Positions 27,391-36,298 of a DNA stretch of 64,000 nucleotides are shown here, piece after piece (the first letter of the stretch is position 1; every line of letters begins with the position of its first letter). The DNA lies in NCBI GenBank assembly GCA_029261165.1, contig JAJDBV010000028.1, forward strand, positions 1-64,000, in the 5' to 3' direction. Under the pieces are notes generated by a model. It was not told where the DNA came from. It did no database searches and worked only from the letters and a program-made list of their open reading frames with translations. The position numbers and the translations under genes were made by a program. Source of the DNA: Nitrospirota bacterium (GTDB lineage: Bacteria > Nitrospirota > Nitrospiria > SBBL01 > JAADHI01).

Positions 27391-28980
27391 ATGAAACAGA
27401 TCTTGATGATGATGGTGTCTGTTCTTATCCTGGACCTGGTGATCGCAGCTTCTTTTTTTGACCTGTCCTGGCGGGTTTCTGGACTTTCGCTCTTTATTTT
27501 CACCGTTTCATTTATTCTCTTAAAACCTCGAAAAAGGAAGGCCACGGAGACCGAGGGCTGGATCTTAGGTGAAGCCCAGGAGTTAACTGATCCCAACCAT
27601 CCTGTTTATGTCAAGAAAGCCGTGATCTGTCAGAAGGTCTTGAATTTCGGAGTCCTCGGTATCGGGGCGCAGGGGACCGGAAAAACCGAGTCCGTTATCC
27701 TGGGACAATTAAAAGCCGTGAAAGGATACTCTCCGAACTCCGGTTTTACCCTCTTTGACGGCAAGGGCGATATCGACACCTATAAAAAATTTGTCGCGAT
27801 GGAGGAGAGGCCCGACTTTTTCTTCTCCAGCGAACTTCCCGGTTCTGATTCGATCAATATCCTGTCGGGACAGGTTTCCGATGTCATCGACCGCCTGACC
27901 ACCTTATTGATCGGGGAGACAAGCACAACCAGTTTTTATGCGGATGATCAGCGTGCCGTCCTTTCCCGTATTGTCCCGCTTCTTTTGAATATCGGAATCC
28001 CGGTCAACTTGCGCGACCTTTATGTCGTACTGACCGTGGACGAAGCAGGGGAAGAGTTGCTTAAAATATCCCGTCGCCGGGGCCTAGATGCGTCCGTTAT
28101 TCAATTTGCCGAGACCTGGTTTAATCAAGCGACAAAGACACGGCTGAAAAACATATCGGGCCTCTTGAACCGACTCATGATCTTTATCACCGGGCCGAAT
28201 TCAGACCGGCTCAATTGTTACGCGCCGGATATCTCCATTCATGAGATTGTCGAAACGGGTCAGACCTTTTACGCCCATTTGCCCTTAACGGAATTTTCCA
28301 AAGACGTGGCTGTTGCGATCATCAGCATGTTTGAAGTGGAAGCCCGAAAACGACAACTGGCCGGAAACGAAGGGGTTTATGTTTTTCCGCTTTTTTTTGA
28401 CGATTGGAGCGGATTTTTCCACGCAGGATTTGCGCCCTTTTCGGCGCGGTGCCGATCTGCCGCCATGCCCCTGTCTTTTGGTTTCCAATCCAAGGCGCAC
28501 TTGGACGCCGTGAGTCATACCTATTTAGATGCCCTGGACGATACCATCACCACAAAAATCATCATGCGCATCCAGGGCAGCGGTACAGCCAACTATGTGC
28601 GGAAACTGCTCTGTGAATATGAGACGCCTGAAATCTCACAATCGGATTCTATTATTAAAGGGGAAACAATGTTTATGACAAAACAAGACCGGATTGACCC
28701 CAGAGCATTACGGGAACTTAATCCGGGAGAAGCTTTTGTTTCAACACTGGTTGAAGAAGGCGGAAAGACCAAAAACCCCTTGTGGCGGGTTCAATTAACC
28801 CGACCGGATTTCACAGGCTGGGAAAAAATATCACTCCCGTCTGCCAGAGAACATGAAGAAGGGGAAGGCCTGAATTTCTGGAAGAAATACATGGGCAATG
28901 AAGACTCAAAAATCCTTCAAGGCTTAATTGCAGAGATTACCGAAGCCCAGGCAGAAACACAAAGGGAGGTCACATGCTGA
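27391..28980 (+). CDS. VirD4/TraD-like coupling ATPase
   Basis: 529 aa. Two hydrophobic segments in the first ~48 residues anchor it in the inner membrane. Walker A GIGAQGTGKTES lies near residues 90-101. A Walker B-like strand YVFPLFFDDWSGFF is near 330, with DD in place of the usual DE. FGFQSKAHLDAV follows, as in TraG/TraD C-terminal regions. It would bring the relaxosome substrate to the T4SS channel. The next gene overlaps its end by 7 bp. Confidence 0.8.
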   Translation: MKQILMMMVSVLILDLVIAASFFDLSWRVSGLSLFIFTVSFILLKPRKRKATETEGWILGEAQELTDPNHPVYVKKAVICQKVLNFGVLGIGAQGTGKTESVILGQLKAVKGYSPNSGFTLFDGKGDIDTYKKFVAMEERPDFFFSSELPGSDSINILSGQVSDVIDRLTTLLIGETSTTSFYADDQRAVLSRIVPLLLNIGIPVNLRDLYVVLTVDEAGEELLKISRRRGLDASVIQFAETWFNQATKTRLKNISGLLNRLMIFITGPNSDRLNCYAPDISIHEIVETGQTFYAHLPLTEFSKDVAVAIISMFEVEARKRQLAGNEGVYVFPLFFDDWSGFFHAGFAPFSARCRSAAMPLSFGFQSKAHLDAVSHTYLDALDDTITTKIIMRIQGSGTANYVRKLLCEYETPEISQSDSIIKGETMFMTKQDRIDPRALRELNPGEAFVSTLVEEGGKTKNPLWRVQLTRPDFTGWEKISLPSAREHEEGEGLNFWKKYMGNEDSKILQGLIAEITEAQAETQREVTC

Positions 28981-29330
28981 CCTGGATTCGCTTATGGCCT
29001 GTTTTTGTCTTTCCGGTACTCGGCCTCAACCTGATTGGTTTCTTCCCGACCGGTGGCTATCAAGGCCAATATTATGGCGGAGGTCCGGTTCGGGAATGGG
29101 CGGTAAATACCTTTTTACTGCCTCTTCTTTCTGTACCGCAGGCCGAGAAGGTCGTCGCTTGGTTCTCCCAGGCGACGGTTATGGAAGAATGTTTTTTATA
29201 CGGGATCATTGCATTGAATCTGAACGTTTTTCTAATGCCTGTCTTTTATGGTCTTGGAAATATGATCATAAAAATAAACAACTGGATATCCATCAAGGAA
29301 CTACAACTCAAAAGAAGCGCCGCAAGGTAA
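28974..29330 (+). CDS. Small inner-membrane protein of the transfer operon
   Basis: 118 aa, overlapping the coupling ATPase gene by 7 bp. It has an N-terminal hydrophobic helix (LWPVFVFPVLGLNLIGFF) and a C-terminal one (IIALNLNVFLMPVFYGLGNMII). No family recognised. Coupling to the ATPase gene suggests an accessory membrane partner of the transfer apparatus. Confidence 0.55.
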   Translation: MLTWIRLWPVFVFPVLGLNLIGFFPTGGYQGQYYGGGPVREWAVNTFLLPLLSVPQAEKVVAWFSQATVMEECFLYGIIALNLNVFLMPVFYGLGNMIIKINNWISIKELQLKRSAAR

Positions 29331-29339
29331 AATAATTGA

Positions 29340-29433
29340 AGAACCCCGCCGCAGAGCGGCGAGGATTCTCCGACCCGAAAGGAGGAGTACTTTATTTATA
29401 TTCGCTCTCTAACCCCGCCCTAGAAGGGCGAGG
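29340..29433. repeat. Two short GC-rich hairpins (REP/IS605-end-like)
   Basis: CGCCGC-AGA-GCGGCG (about 29345-29360) and CCGCCCT-AGA-AGGGCGAGG (about 29414-29434), about 70 bp apart in the gap before the pilin gene. Similar CGCCTAGAAAAGGCG and CCCCGTCCGGAAGGGCGGGG hairpins occur near 281 and 52038. This type is common at IS200/IS605 ends and in REP elements. No transposase is present here. Confidence 0.5.
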
Positions 29434-29500
29434 AATGCGCTCGCTATGCGTGTTTAACCGGAATCCTTTAGGGGATTCCATAAAAAAGGAGAAAAAGACA

Positions 29501-29851
29501 ATGAAAAAACATATCTTCTCAGGTATCTTTGCCCTCACGCTTTTATTGACTGCCGTCGCGGTTCCGGTCTCCGTTCCTGTGTTTCAAACGGAAGCTCACG
29601 CCCAGGCGAAACTCCCGACATATATCAAGGGCGGCGGAAATGTAAAAACCCGCATGATGGCAAAAGGGAAAACCGCGACGGAACTCATCTCGCTTTTGGC
29701 CGTGATGCTCGGCACCGCCGCCGTGATTGTCGGCGGCATAAAGCTGGGCATGAACAACAAGCAGGGCGGGAAGGAACTTATTATCGGCGGGGTCTCCTGT
29801 CTGTTGATTGTCGGGATGGCCTATGGTGTCGCCAATCTGGTTGTCAAATAA
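29501..29851 (+). CDS. VirB2/TrbC-like pilin precursor
   Basis: ATG at 29501 is supported by AAGGAG about nine bases upstream. The ~117-aa product has a long signal peptide (residues 1-33, ending EAHAQA) and two hydrophobic helices (about 60-80 and 90-112) split by a short basic loop (KLGMNNKQGGK). This is the layout of conjugative major pilins. It lies just before VirB3/VirB4-like genes. A longer frame from 29336 is not favoured because it lacks signals. Confidence 0.7.
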   Translation: MKKHIFSGIFALTLLLTAVAVPVSVPVFQTEAHAQAKLPTYIKGGGNVKTRMMAKGKTATELISLLAVMLGTAAVIVGGIKLGMNNKQGGKELIIGGVSCLLIVGMAYGVANLVVK

Positions 29852-29865
29852 GAAGGGAAAGTGCC

Positions 29866-30165
29866 ATGAAGCGTTCACGAATGGTAAAGACCATTCTTCC
29901 GGGTCTGTACCTGATAGTAAGCCAGGTCTTTGAAAGAACTGCGGAGGCCGCCGTCAACAATGCGCGGCTTGAGGCGGCGGGGAGAGAAATCACGGAGCTG
30001 ATTGTGCTCTTATCTGTGATCGCTGCAACCATCGGTATCTTGATGGGTGCGATCAAAATCAGAAAAGGCCTGCAGGCTGAGGGAAAAGATGTCATTACCG
30101 GAAGCTGTGTTTGCCTTTTTGTTGCTTCTTCTCTATACATGATCATTTCCCTGGTCTCAGGATAA
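29866..30165 (+). CDS. Second VirB2-like pilin/membrane protein
   Basis: 99 aa. It has two hydrophobic helices (ELIVLLSVIAATIGILMGAI and SCVCLFVASSLYMIISLV) flanking a basic loop (KIRKGLQAEGKD), parallel to the preceding pilin gene but shorter, with the N-terminus less signal-like. GAAGGGAAAG precedes the ATG. It may be a minor pilin or a diverged paralogue. Confidence 0.55.
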   Translation: MKRSRMVKTILPGLYLIVSQVFERTAEAAVNNARLEAAGREITELIVLLSVIAATIGILMGAIKIRKGLQAEGKDVITGSCVCLFVASSLYMIISLVSG

Positions 30166-30168
30166 ACG

Positions 30169-30441
30169 ATGCCAGCATTTAACAGCCGGTTGAAGCCAAA
30201 GAAAATAGGACATATGCCTTTGTATTCTGTGATCGGCATGTTAGGCATGCTCATTACGGGGGTGCTTTCCATCGTTCTTCCGATGCTGTTCAAGCTGGTG
30301 ATGATAGTCCTGTTCGGGGCTTGTTTTTTCATGGCCGGATTCTGTTTCTGGGTTGGCGATGAGATTCCCTTTATTCCCATTAAACTTGCAAACAAACGAG
30401 AAAAAAACCGCGTCACTTCAGAAACCTGGACGGACGCTTAG
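30169..30441 (+). CDS. VirB3-like membrane protein
   Basis: 90 aa with two adjacent hydrophobic helices (about residues 18-38 and 41-62), beginning three bases after the previous stop and ending right against the VirB4-like gene. Size, topology and place between pilin and VirB4 are those of VirB3/TrbD. Sequence similarity alone is weak. Confidence 0.6.
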   Translation: MPAFNSRLKPKKIGHMPLYSVIGMLGMLITGVLSIVLPMLFKLVMIVLFGACFFMAGFCFWVGDEIPFIPIKLANKREKNRVTSETWTDA

Positions 30442-32799
30442 ATGCTGACAAATAGAAAACAATACCCTGATTTATATTCCTGGAGCCACCCTCTGGGCGA
30501 CACTGTCCTTGCCCATCAGGACGGAGCCGTCTCCGTTTATATTGATTGGGCGGGTTTTGATGTTGAGATGCTCTCGGAACTTGAACGCAGGAGTGTCTCA
30601 GCGGACTTGTTGTCCGCGCTCAATACCCTTGAGCCGGGATACTGTGCGGAGTTTCATTTCTGGCGCGAGTGGGATGCATCTTTAGCCCAGGACTATCGGA
30701 ATCGGAAGATGAAGCGGGGCAGTGAATTTGCGGCCGCAATCCGAAAGGCCCAGGCAGACCATCTGGCCCAATACGGCATGTCCAACCAGGTGGGGCTTGT
30801 TCTGACCAAAGAGCCGAAGAACTCTTTTTGGGGCGGGGCGAAAACCGCCTTAAAGAATCAAAGCCGGTCCGCTAACGCACTGATGGAGCGAGCGGAGATA
30901 CTGGCCTCAAAGCTACCGGGGGGAAGGCTTGCGCCCTTGCAAACATACTATGACCGTATCACTCAAAGCTATGACCGGAAGCGTTTCAACAAAAAGCGGA
31001 TCTTCCGTTACGATCCAAAATTTTTGCTCTCCGAGTCGATCTTAGCCGAAGCACCGTCCACCAAGGCGGACGATCATATCCTGATTGGCGGAGAGAGAAG
31101 CAAGGTCTTGCTGCTCCACCTCTACCCGGATTCCTATCCTGGATGGTTTTTGTTTTTATCTACACTCAGTATTCCTTTGCATATTTCCTTCATCTTGAGA
31201 TCAACAGATAAAACGGCAACCTTACAACAGGCCGAGCGGGAAAGTCGCCTGGCGGAAGGCACCTTGAGCGAACGAGGAGGGGAGGATCAATCTCATAAGA
31301 TAGAAGCGCTTTCAAACTTCAGGGCCTACATTGTCGCGAATAACCTTCCGGTCTTTCAAAACAGCTTTGTCATTCATCTGCATGGTTCCCTCGAAGAAAA
31401 CAATCGCTACGCCACCATTATTTCGGACTGGATTGAAAAAAATCAGGGCCAAATCCGAGACCAGGATTACATACAGCATCCGTACTGGCGCACTGCCCAG
31501 CCGGGACAGGGCTATCGAAGCTCGATGTGGAGACCCGACGAAGGAGAGCAGATCGCAAACATGATTCCGGCCCAGGTCTTCAAGTCCGGAGAGGCCGACC
31601 CGGAGTCGTTGAGGCTAGGGGAGTCGGGGCAGCTGATCGGTTTTAGCCTGCTAAATCAACCCGTAGCCCATTCACTCACCGTCGCAATGACAGGAGGGGG
31701 AAAAGGAGTCGATAAAATCGCGACCATTGCTGAGACCTATCCCTTTGGTATGGACTGGTATATTCAGGAAGTCGGCCCGACCTATCGCTACGTTGTTGAA
31801 GGTTTCGGCGGCGCTTATACGCAGATCGATCCACGGTATACCGTGGTGAATCCTTTGCCGCCCTATAAACTGGCGGATCACAACGCGAAACGGCCATTAG
31901 ACCCCATCGTTGCGGGGACAACGGCAAATGCCCTGGCCTTTCTACTCACAGACGGTCGTACTACCTTGACTGTACATGAAACCGCCGCTGTGCAATCGGC
32001 ATTGCAGTTGCTTTATTCGGTGCCCTCCTCTGATAAAGCCCCTCTTTTACCAGACTTACTTTCCGAACTTGAATCGTATGATGTTGAGCAAAAAGAACAG
32101 CAAAAGGCGGCTCGGGAAATGGCCGCCAACCTTTCGAGTTTTCTGGAAACCACGGAGGGGCGACTTTTTAGTCAAGCCTCCAATCTGGCGATCACTGAGG
32201 GCATCTGCGGGGTTGACTTGAAGGATGTGGACAAGGCGAACCCGAAATTATTGAAGTTCTACCTGATATTCATCTCTTTGCAGTACAGCCATCTGGCCTT
32301 TTCCGGGAAAAGACCCTCAACATGTCTTTTCGATGAGTTCCACAAATTTATCCGGGTTTCTCCTGAGATTGTCGGGTCGTTTATTTCGATGATCACCCGT
32401 ACCGGGCGGAAGGACTATAACTTTGCCGACATCGTGACGCAGGGGACCAGTGAAATTGATGCGATTGAAAAAGAAGTGATCAACAGTATGCCGCTGAGAT
32501 CTTTACTGTACAGGGGTGATGAATGGGAGGACATTGGAAAACGCATCAACATGCCGGACACGCCTTTAAACATTTGGAAGCAGTTTCCCTATCCCATGAG
32601 GATGGACTGGCGACCGGCCATTCGATCCGTTGCGTCTGATTACTACAATCTACACCTGACCTTTCCCAATATCATCCTCGATCTTGGAAATACGAATCCG
32701 GACGATCTTAAAATAAAAGAGCAAATCGCCAAAGACATAGATGATCCTTTAGAACGCTTAAGCCTGTTCAGACAATACAAAGAGGGGATTTTGAAATGA
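30442..32799 (+). CDS. virB4: VirB4-like T4SS ATPase with unusual Walker A
   Basis: 785 aa. The C-terminal ATPase follows the VirB4 layout: Walker A region MTGGGKGVDK at residues 416-425, the FGGAYTQIDP strand soon after, and Walker B STCLFDEFHKF near residue 630. The hydroxyl residue that normally follows the Walker A Lys is Gly (K421, G422), so nucleotide handling may differ. The N-terminal half is the usual variable VirB4 region. It starts right after the VirB3-like stop and overlaps the next gene by 4 bp. Confidence 0.8.
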   Translation: MLTNRKQYPDLYSWSHPLGDTVLAHQDGAVSVYIDWAGFDVEMLSELERRSVSADLLSALNTLEPGYCAEFHFWREWDASLAQDYRNRKMKRGSEFAAAIRKAQADHLAQYGMSNQVGLVLTKEPKNSFWGGAKTALKNQSRSANALMERAEILASKLPGGRLAPLQTYYDRITQSYDRKRFNKKRIFRYDPKFLLSESILAEAPSTKADDHILIGGERSKVLLLHLYPDSYPGWFLFLSTLSIPLHISFILRSTDKTATLQQAERESRLAEGTLSERGGEDQSHKIEALSNFRAYIVANNLPVFQNSFVIHLHGSLEENNRYATIISDWIEKNQGQIRDQDYIQHPYWRTAQPGQGYRSSMWRPDEGEQIANMIPAQVFKSGEADPESLRLGESGQLIGFSLLNQPVAHSLTVAMTGGGKGVDKIATIAETYPFGMDWYIQEVGPTYRYVVEGFGGAYTQIDPRYTVVNPLPPYKLADHNAKRPLDPIVAGTTANALAFLLTDGRTTLTVHETAAVQSALQLLYSVPSSDKAPLLPDLLSELESYDVEQKEQQKAAREMAANLSSFLETTEGRLFSQASNLAITEGICGVDLKDVDKANPKLLKFYLIFISLQYSHLAFSGKRPSTCLFDEFHKFIRVSPEIVGSFISMITRTGRKDYNFADIVTQGTSEIDAIEKEVINSMPLRSLLYRGDEWEDIGKRINMPDTPLNIWKQFPYPMRMDWRPAIRSVASDYYNLHLTFPNIILDLGNTNPDDLKIKEQIAKDIDDPLERLSLFRQYKEGILK

Positions 32800-33431
32800 A
32801 AAGATCTGGTGCCTTCGTCCTGATAATTCTTTTACTTCTTGTGGCCGTCCCGCCCAGGCCTGCCACAGCAATAATGACCTTTGACCCGACTGCAAACAAG
32901 ACCCTGATGGCGATTTGGGGAAAACTTACCGTGATGTATACGACCATAAAAGGTCATTTGGACACCGCAGTTGAAATGGAAGAGATCATGTCGGACGCCA
33001 ATGCAACTTATCAGACGATTTCCAATCTGGACATCAGCGAAATCGCGGAGGATTTTAAATCAGGCGATATCCTGAACGGCGCGGGGCCGTTTGGAAAATT
33101 AGGGATGCTCCAGCTTGAAATAGAAGATAAGGTTTCGGCAGGGGAGGACCATGTCGATTATGCCGTGGCGCAAAAAAATCGGATTCAAAACTTAAGGCGG
33201 CTGGCAAAGTTAAAAACCGCATCATTCAAGAACATGGGCAAAGCAAGCCGGGATTTAAAAGAGCGAGACTCCAGCCAGATTACCGCGCAATCCACCGCGA
33301 CCCTGGCGGCCTTAGCAACGATTGAAGAAGATAGAAAAGGGAAGAAGGCCATTGCGGAGGCTAGGGCGAAAAATGAGGAACGAAAAACTATCCGACAGCT
33401 GGGGAAAATCTACACGGCGATGGGGAAATAA
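32796..33431 (+). CDS. VirB5/TrbJ-like periplasmic protein
   Basis: 211 aa. It has a clear signal peptide (SGAFVLIILLLLVAVPPRPATA). The mature part is almost all helical, with coiled-coil-like stretches (MEEIMSDANATYQTISNL, LRRLAKLKTASFKNMGKASRDLKER). This is the usual form of VirB5/TrbJ minor pilins, and the position between VirB4 and VirB6 fits. ATGA overlap with the VirB4-like gene. Confidence 0.65.
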   Translation: MKRSGAFVLIILLLLVAVPPRPATAIMTFDPTANKTLMAIWGKLTVMYTTIKGHLDTAVEMEEIMSDANATYQTISNLDISEIAEDFKSGDILNGAGPFGKLGMLQLEIEDKVSAGEDHVDYAVAQKNRIQNLRRLAKLKTASFKNMGKASRDLKERDSSQITAQSTATLAALATIEEDRKGKKAIAEARAKNEERKTIRQLGKIYTAMGK

Positions 33432-34709
33432 TTGAAAGCGATTGAACTTCTGGTCTTATCACTTGATCCGAGTCGGGTTTACCACTTCGGGGAACAAGTT
33501 GCCTGGACGGTCTTCACCTATATTACCCCGGTTCTTTTGGTGATTGCTGTTGCGGTGAGAACCCTCGAAACCCAATTGGATAACACAACCTCCATGGGAA
33601 AATGGGAACGGGCCATCCGGGATTTTTTCCTCTTTGGTTTTTTGATCGGTTCTTATTTCGGCATCATGATGATGTTTAATGTCCTCATGAACGAAATTTA
33701 TGTGTTGACGCATGATCTCGGAAATTTTGAGCTGCTTGCCCAGGAGATGAAACGACTACTCGCAGATGCAAACCAGGGGGAAGAAGGGAAGATCGGCACG
33801 GCCTGGCGTAATTTCAACTTCTGGCTGCGGGATATTTACCGTTTGATCATGACTGTATTCTTTTGGGCTTCAAGCCTTTTTGTGATTACGACGCATGTCA
33901 TCCTGAAAGGGGCGCATGGGATGATCTACACCTTTGTCCTGGTCTATGGGCTGATTGCCATCCCGCTATCCATGACCTCCAATTTTAAACTGCTTAAAGG
34001 CTGGGCCACGCTTCTTGGTGGAACGCTGCTTTGGCCGATTGTGGAAGGTCTGCTCATCGGGTTTTTCGGCGTACTGTTTCAGGATGCCTCCCAGGAGATC
34101 ATCAATATCGGGGGTGTGCGGGCCTATCAAAATGATCGTGATTTCAAGGCCTTTTTTTCCGTCGTCAATGTGACCCTGGCCTTTATGATGATTTTGGCTC
34201 CGGTCATCTCAGCCACCCTTGTCGCAAATGCCAATTCAATGTTTGCCCTTGTTGCGCCCTTCGCGTCCGGGGCCATGTCGGTAGGTTTGGGTGCACTGGC
34301 CGCAGGAAAAGCCGTGGTACCGGGCGGGAAAGGGTTTGGAGTTTTAAGGTCAGGTGCAACAACAATGGGTTTGATCGGTCCCGGTGCCCTGGCAGGAGAG
34401 GGCGGGTCTGCAGGTGGATCTGGCGGAAGTTCAAGTGTGGCGTCTTACAGTGGTGGTCCGAGTGCGCGCGCTGGTGGCGATTCCACTTCATCATCAGGTG
34501 GAGCAACTTCAGTCCGCGGCGCTTCCAGTGCCGGAGTTGAAGCGAGACCGAGTGACAGCGGCCCGTCGGCACGCAGTGGTGATGGGAGCAAGGACGCACC
34601 AGAGGCCTCACTGTCTGCCAAGGAAGAAAAGAGAATAAAGAGCCAGAAAGGACATTTTGTAAATCAGGCGCGGAAAAAGACCAACATCAAAAAGGATGAC
34701 TTATTATGA
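33432..34709 (+). CDS. VirB6/TrbL-like polytopic membrane protein
   Basis: 425 aa starting at TTG 33432 with GGGG just upstream. About six hydrophobic segments cover residues 20-290. The last ~130 residues are Gly/Ser/Ala-rich low complexity, ending in a Lys-rich tail (KKTNIKKDDLL). TrbL/VirB6 proteins have this shape. It overlaps the next gene by 4 bp. Confidence 0.7.
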   Translation: MKAIELLVLSLDPSRVYHFGEQVAWTVFTYITPVLLVIAVAVRTLETQLDNTTSMGKWERAIRDFFLFGFLIGSYFGIMMMFNVLMNEIYVLTHDLGNFELLAQEMKRLLADANQGEEGKIGTAWRNFNFWLRDIYRLIMTVFFWASSLFVITTHVILKGAHGMIYTFVLVYGLIAIPLSMTSNFKLLKGWATLLGGTLLWPIVEGLLIGFFGVLFQDASQEIINIGGVRAYQNDRDFKAFFSVVNVTLAFMMILAPVISATLVANANSMFALVAPFASGAMSVGLGALAAGKAVVPGGKGFGVLRSGATTMGLIGPGALAGEGGSAGGSGGSSSVASYSGGPSARAGGDSTSSSGGATSVRGASSAGVEARPSDSGPSARSGDGSKDAPEASLSAKEEKRIKSQKGHFVNQARKKTNIKKDDLL

Positions 34710-35023
34710 GCCAGATTGGTAATATTTCCAGAAAAATTGACATTATGAAAGAAAACAGGGAAAATGTATCCCTTTCAGCTCCGGCGAAGATCGAGAAAAA
34801 TAATTTATTAAAAGCCCATGGTCAAACCGGTTGGTTGATTGTGCGCCTTCAGCGCTATGCTTTGCTGGGATGGGGACTTTTTTTCGTTCTGTTTTTTATC
34901 TTACTGGGATCGTATTTTCTAAACATGGTTCTGCCAAGGCCGGTGATGGTGGTAGACAGCGAAGGCCAGTATGTAGGCGATGTGGATTCCTGGAGCCGGT
35001 CAAACGGCATGAGGACGAACTGA
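34706..35023 (+). CDS. VirB8-like protein, N-terminal membrane part
   Basis: 105 aa. A cytosolic N-terminus (1-48) is followed by one transmembrane helix (YALLGWGLFFVLFFILLGSYFL) and the short strand RPVMVVDSEGQYVGDV, as in VirB8 just after its membrane helix. It then stops at 35021 (TGA) in a TGATG overlap with the next frame, which continues the VirB8 pattern. Either the gene is split into two coupled genes or a frameshift has occurred. Confidence 0.65.
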   Translation: MSQIGNISRKIDIMKENRENVSLSAPAKIEKNNLLKAHGQTGWLIVRLQRYALLGWGLFFVLFFILLGSYFLNMVLPRPVMVVDSEGQYVGDVDSWSRSNGMRTN

Positions 35024-35409
35024 TGAGTGCGGGCAAGAGGTTCCTGTCCTTTTACTTGTCGATGAACAGCGAAACGATTTTTGAAGACTACGCCATTGCA
35101 ATGAATATGATGGAAAAACCACTTTTTGATCAAACAAAGGAAAATATTCAAAAAGACGGATATCTTGCCCGGATTTCAAAGGCAAGATCGAGATCCCACA
35201 TTGAATTTGAGAAGGGCGAGGACGGCACACGGATCATCGAGCGAAAAGAATTGGAATCAACCAGCCGCTATAAAGGGGTCTTGACGATCTTTCCCTTAGA
35301 AGGGCCACCCGTTGAAAGCCCTTACGATATCACCCTATTTATGAAAGCGGTTCCTAGCACGTCATTAAGGACATCGGGCATTGAAATTACTGCGATTCAC
35401 GATAATTAG
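35023..35409 (+). CDS. VirB8-like periplasmic domain, separate frame
   Basis: 128 aa from ATG at 35023. AGKRFLSFYLSMNSETIFEDYAIAMNMM matches the first helices of the VirB8 periplasmic domain in character, and the rest is strand-rich (YLARISKARSRSHIEFE, YKGVLTIFPLEGPP). It lacks its own membrane anchor or signal. The frame is also open upstream of 35023, in register with DEL, supporting one ancestral VirB8 gene broken near 35005-35020. Confidence 0.6.
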   Translation: MSAGKRFLSFYLSMNSETIFEDYAIAMNMMEKPLFDQTKENIQKDGYLARISKARSRSHIEFEKGEDGTRIIERKELESTSRYKGVLTIFPLEGPPVESPYDITLFMKAVPSTSLRTSGIEITAIHDN

Positions 35410-36298
35410 TCTTTTTTTATCTTCTTTTTTTCTGGGAATGGCTTCGGCTGAGCCGAGGGAAAAGACGGTGACCTTAAAAAAGATCACCCATCTGGTGGTC
35501 GAGATTGTGCCGGATCTGGGTACACATTTTATCTTCCCCTTCGTGCTGGACGAGGGGGACAGCGCCATTCCCTTCACGATGGTTTCCACCAACAAGGTCT
35601 TCTCTACCGAGCGAAAAGAAAAACGCAATTCTTTTGTGGTTCTGATTGACCGTGAGAAAATACCTCCTCAGTTTCAGGGTGGAGAAATGCCCCAATATTT
35701 TGGGAATTTATTCCTGACGGTAGGGGATTACATGGTCTCCATCGAGCTTCGTACCACGAATGACCTGACTCGACATTATACGGACATTGTCTTTAAGTTT
35801 GGGGCGATCGAGCAGGAGATCCTGATTCAGAAGGTGATTAAAAAGCGGCTGGAAAAACTGGAAGCGGAACACAGCCAGCGGATGGCCGAGATTGAAAGTC
35901 TCGCTGAGAAAAAAGTGATCGGAAAATTGGGAGCGCTTGCGATTCGCACACCCAGTACCAGGAAGATCAAAGAGGAAACAATTGAACGTTTGGGTGGGGG
36001 CGAAGTTGTCTTATATGTGGACCGATCTTTAAGCTATGGTCCCTTTCTCTCCATCGTCTATGAAATTGAAAACAAGGGGAAGAGTGGTTTGACAATTACA
36101 GATATTAATCTTATGCAGGAAAACACCATATTAGGCAGTAAGGTCGAACTTAAGATAGAGAAGGAATTGCCGCCGAGATTGATGCCCGATCAGATCCATA
36201 AAGGGGTGATCTCCATGACAAAAGATCTTGTCATCCCGGAGGAGTTATTGACTTTACAGGTTTCTACGAATAGAGGAGACATCGAAACCACATGGTGA
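35381..36298 (+). CDS. VirB9/TraK-like exported protein
   Basis: 305 aa, TTG start at 35381 with AAGGA about ten bases upstream, overlapping the previous gene by 29 bp. The signal peptide FTIISLFLSSFFLGMASA is clear. A strand-rich N-terminal domain, a charged helix (KKRLEKLEAEHSQRMAEIE) and a strand-rich C-terminal domain (VVLYVDRSLSYGPFLSIVYEIEN) fit the two-domain VirB9/TraK outer-ring proteins. The assignment leans on position between VirB8 and VirB10. Confidence 0.6.
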   Translation: MKLLRFTIISLFLSSFFLGMASAEPREKTVTLKKITHLVVEIVPDLGTHFIFPFVLDEGDSAIPFTMVSTNKVFSTERKEKRNSFVVLIDREKIPPQFQGGEMPQYFGNLFLTVGDYMVSIELRTTNDLTRHYTDIVFKFGAIEQEILIQKVIKKRLEKLEAEHSQRMAEIESLAEKKVIGKLGALAIRTPSTRKIKEETIERLGGGEVVLYVDRSLSYGPFLSIVYEIENKGKSGLTITDINLMQENTILGSKVELKIEKELPPRLMPDQIHKGVISMTKDLVIPEELLTLQVSTNRGDIETTW

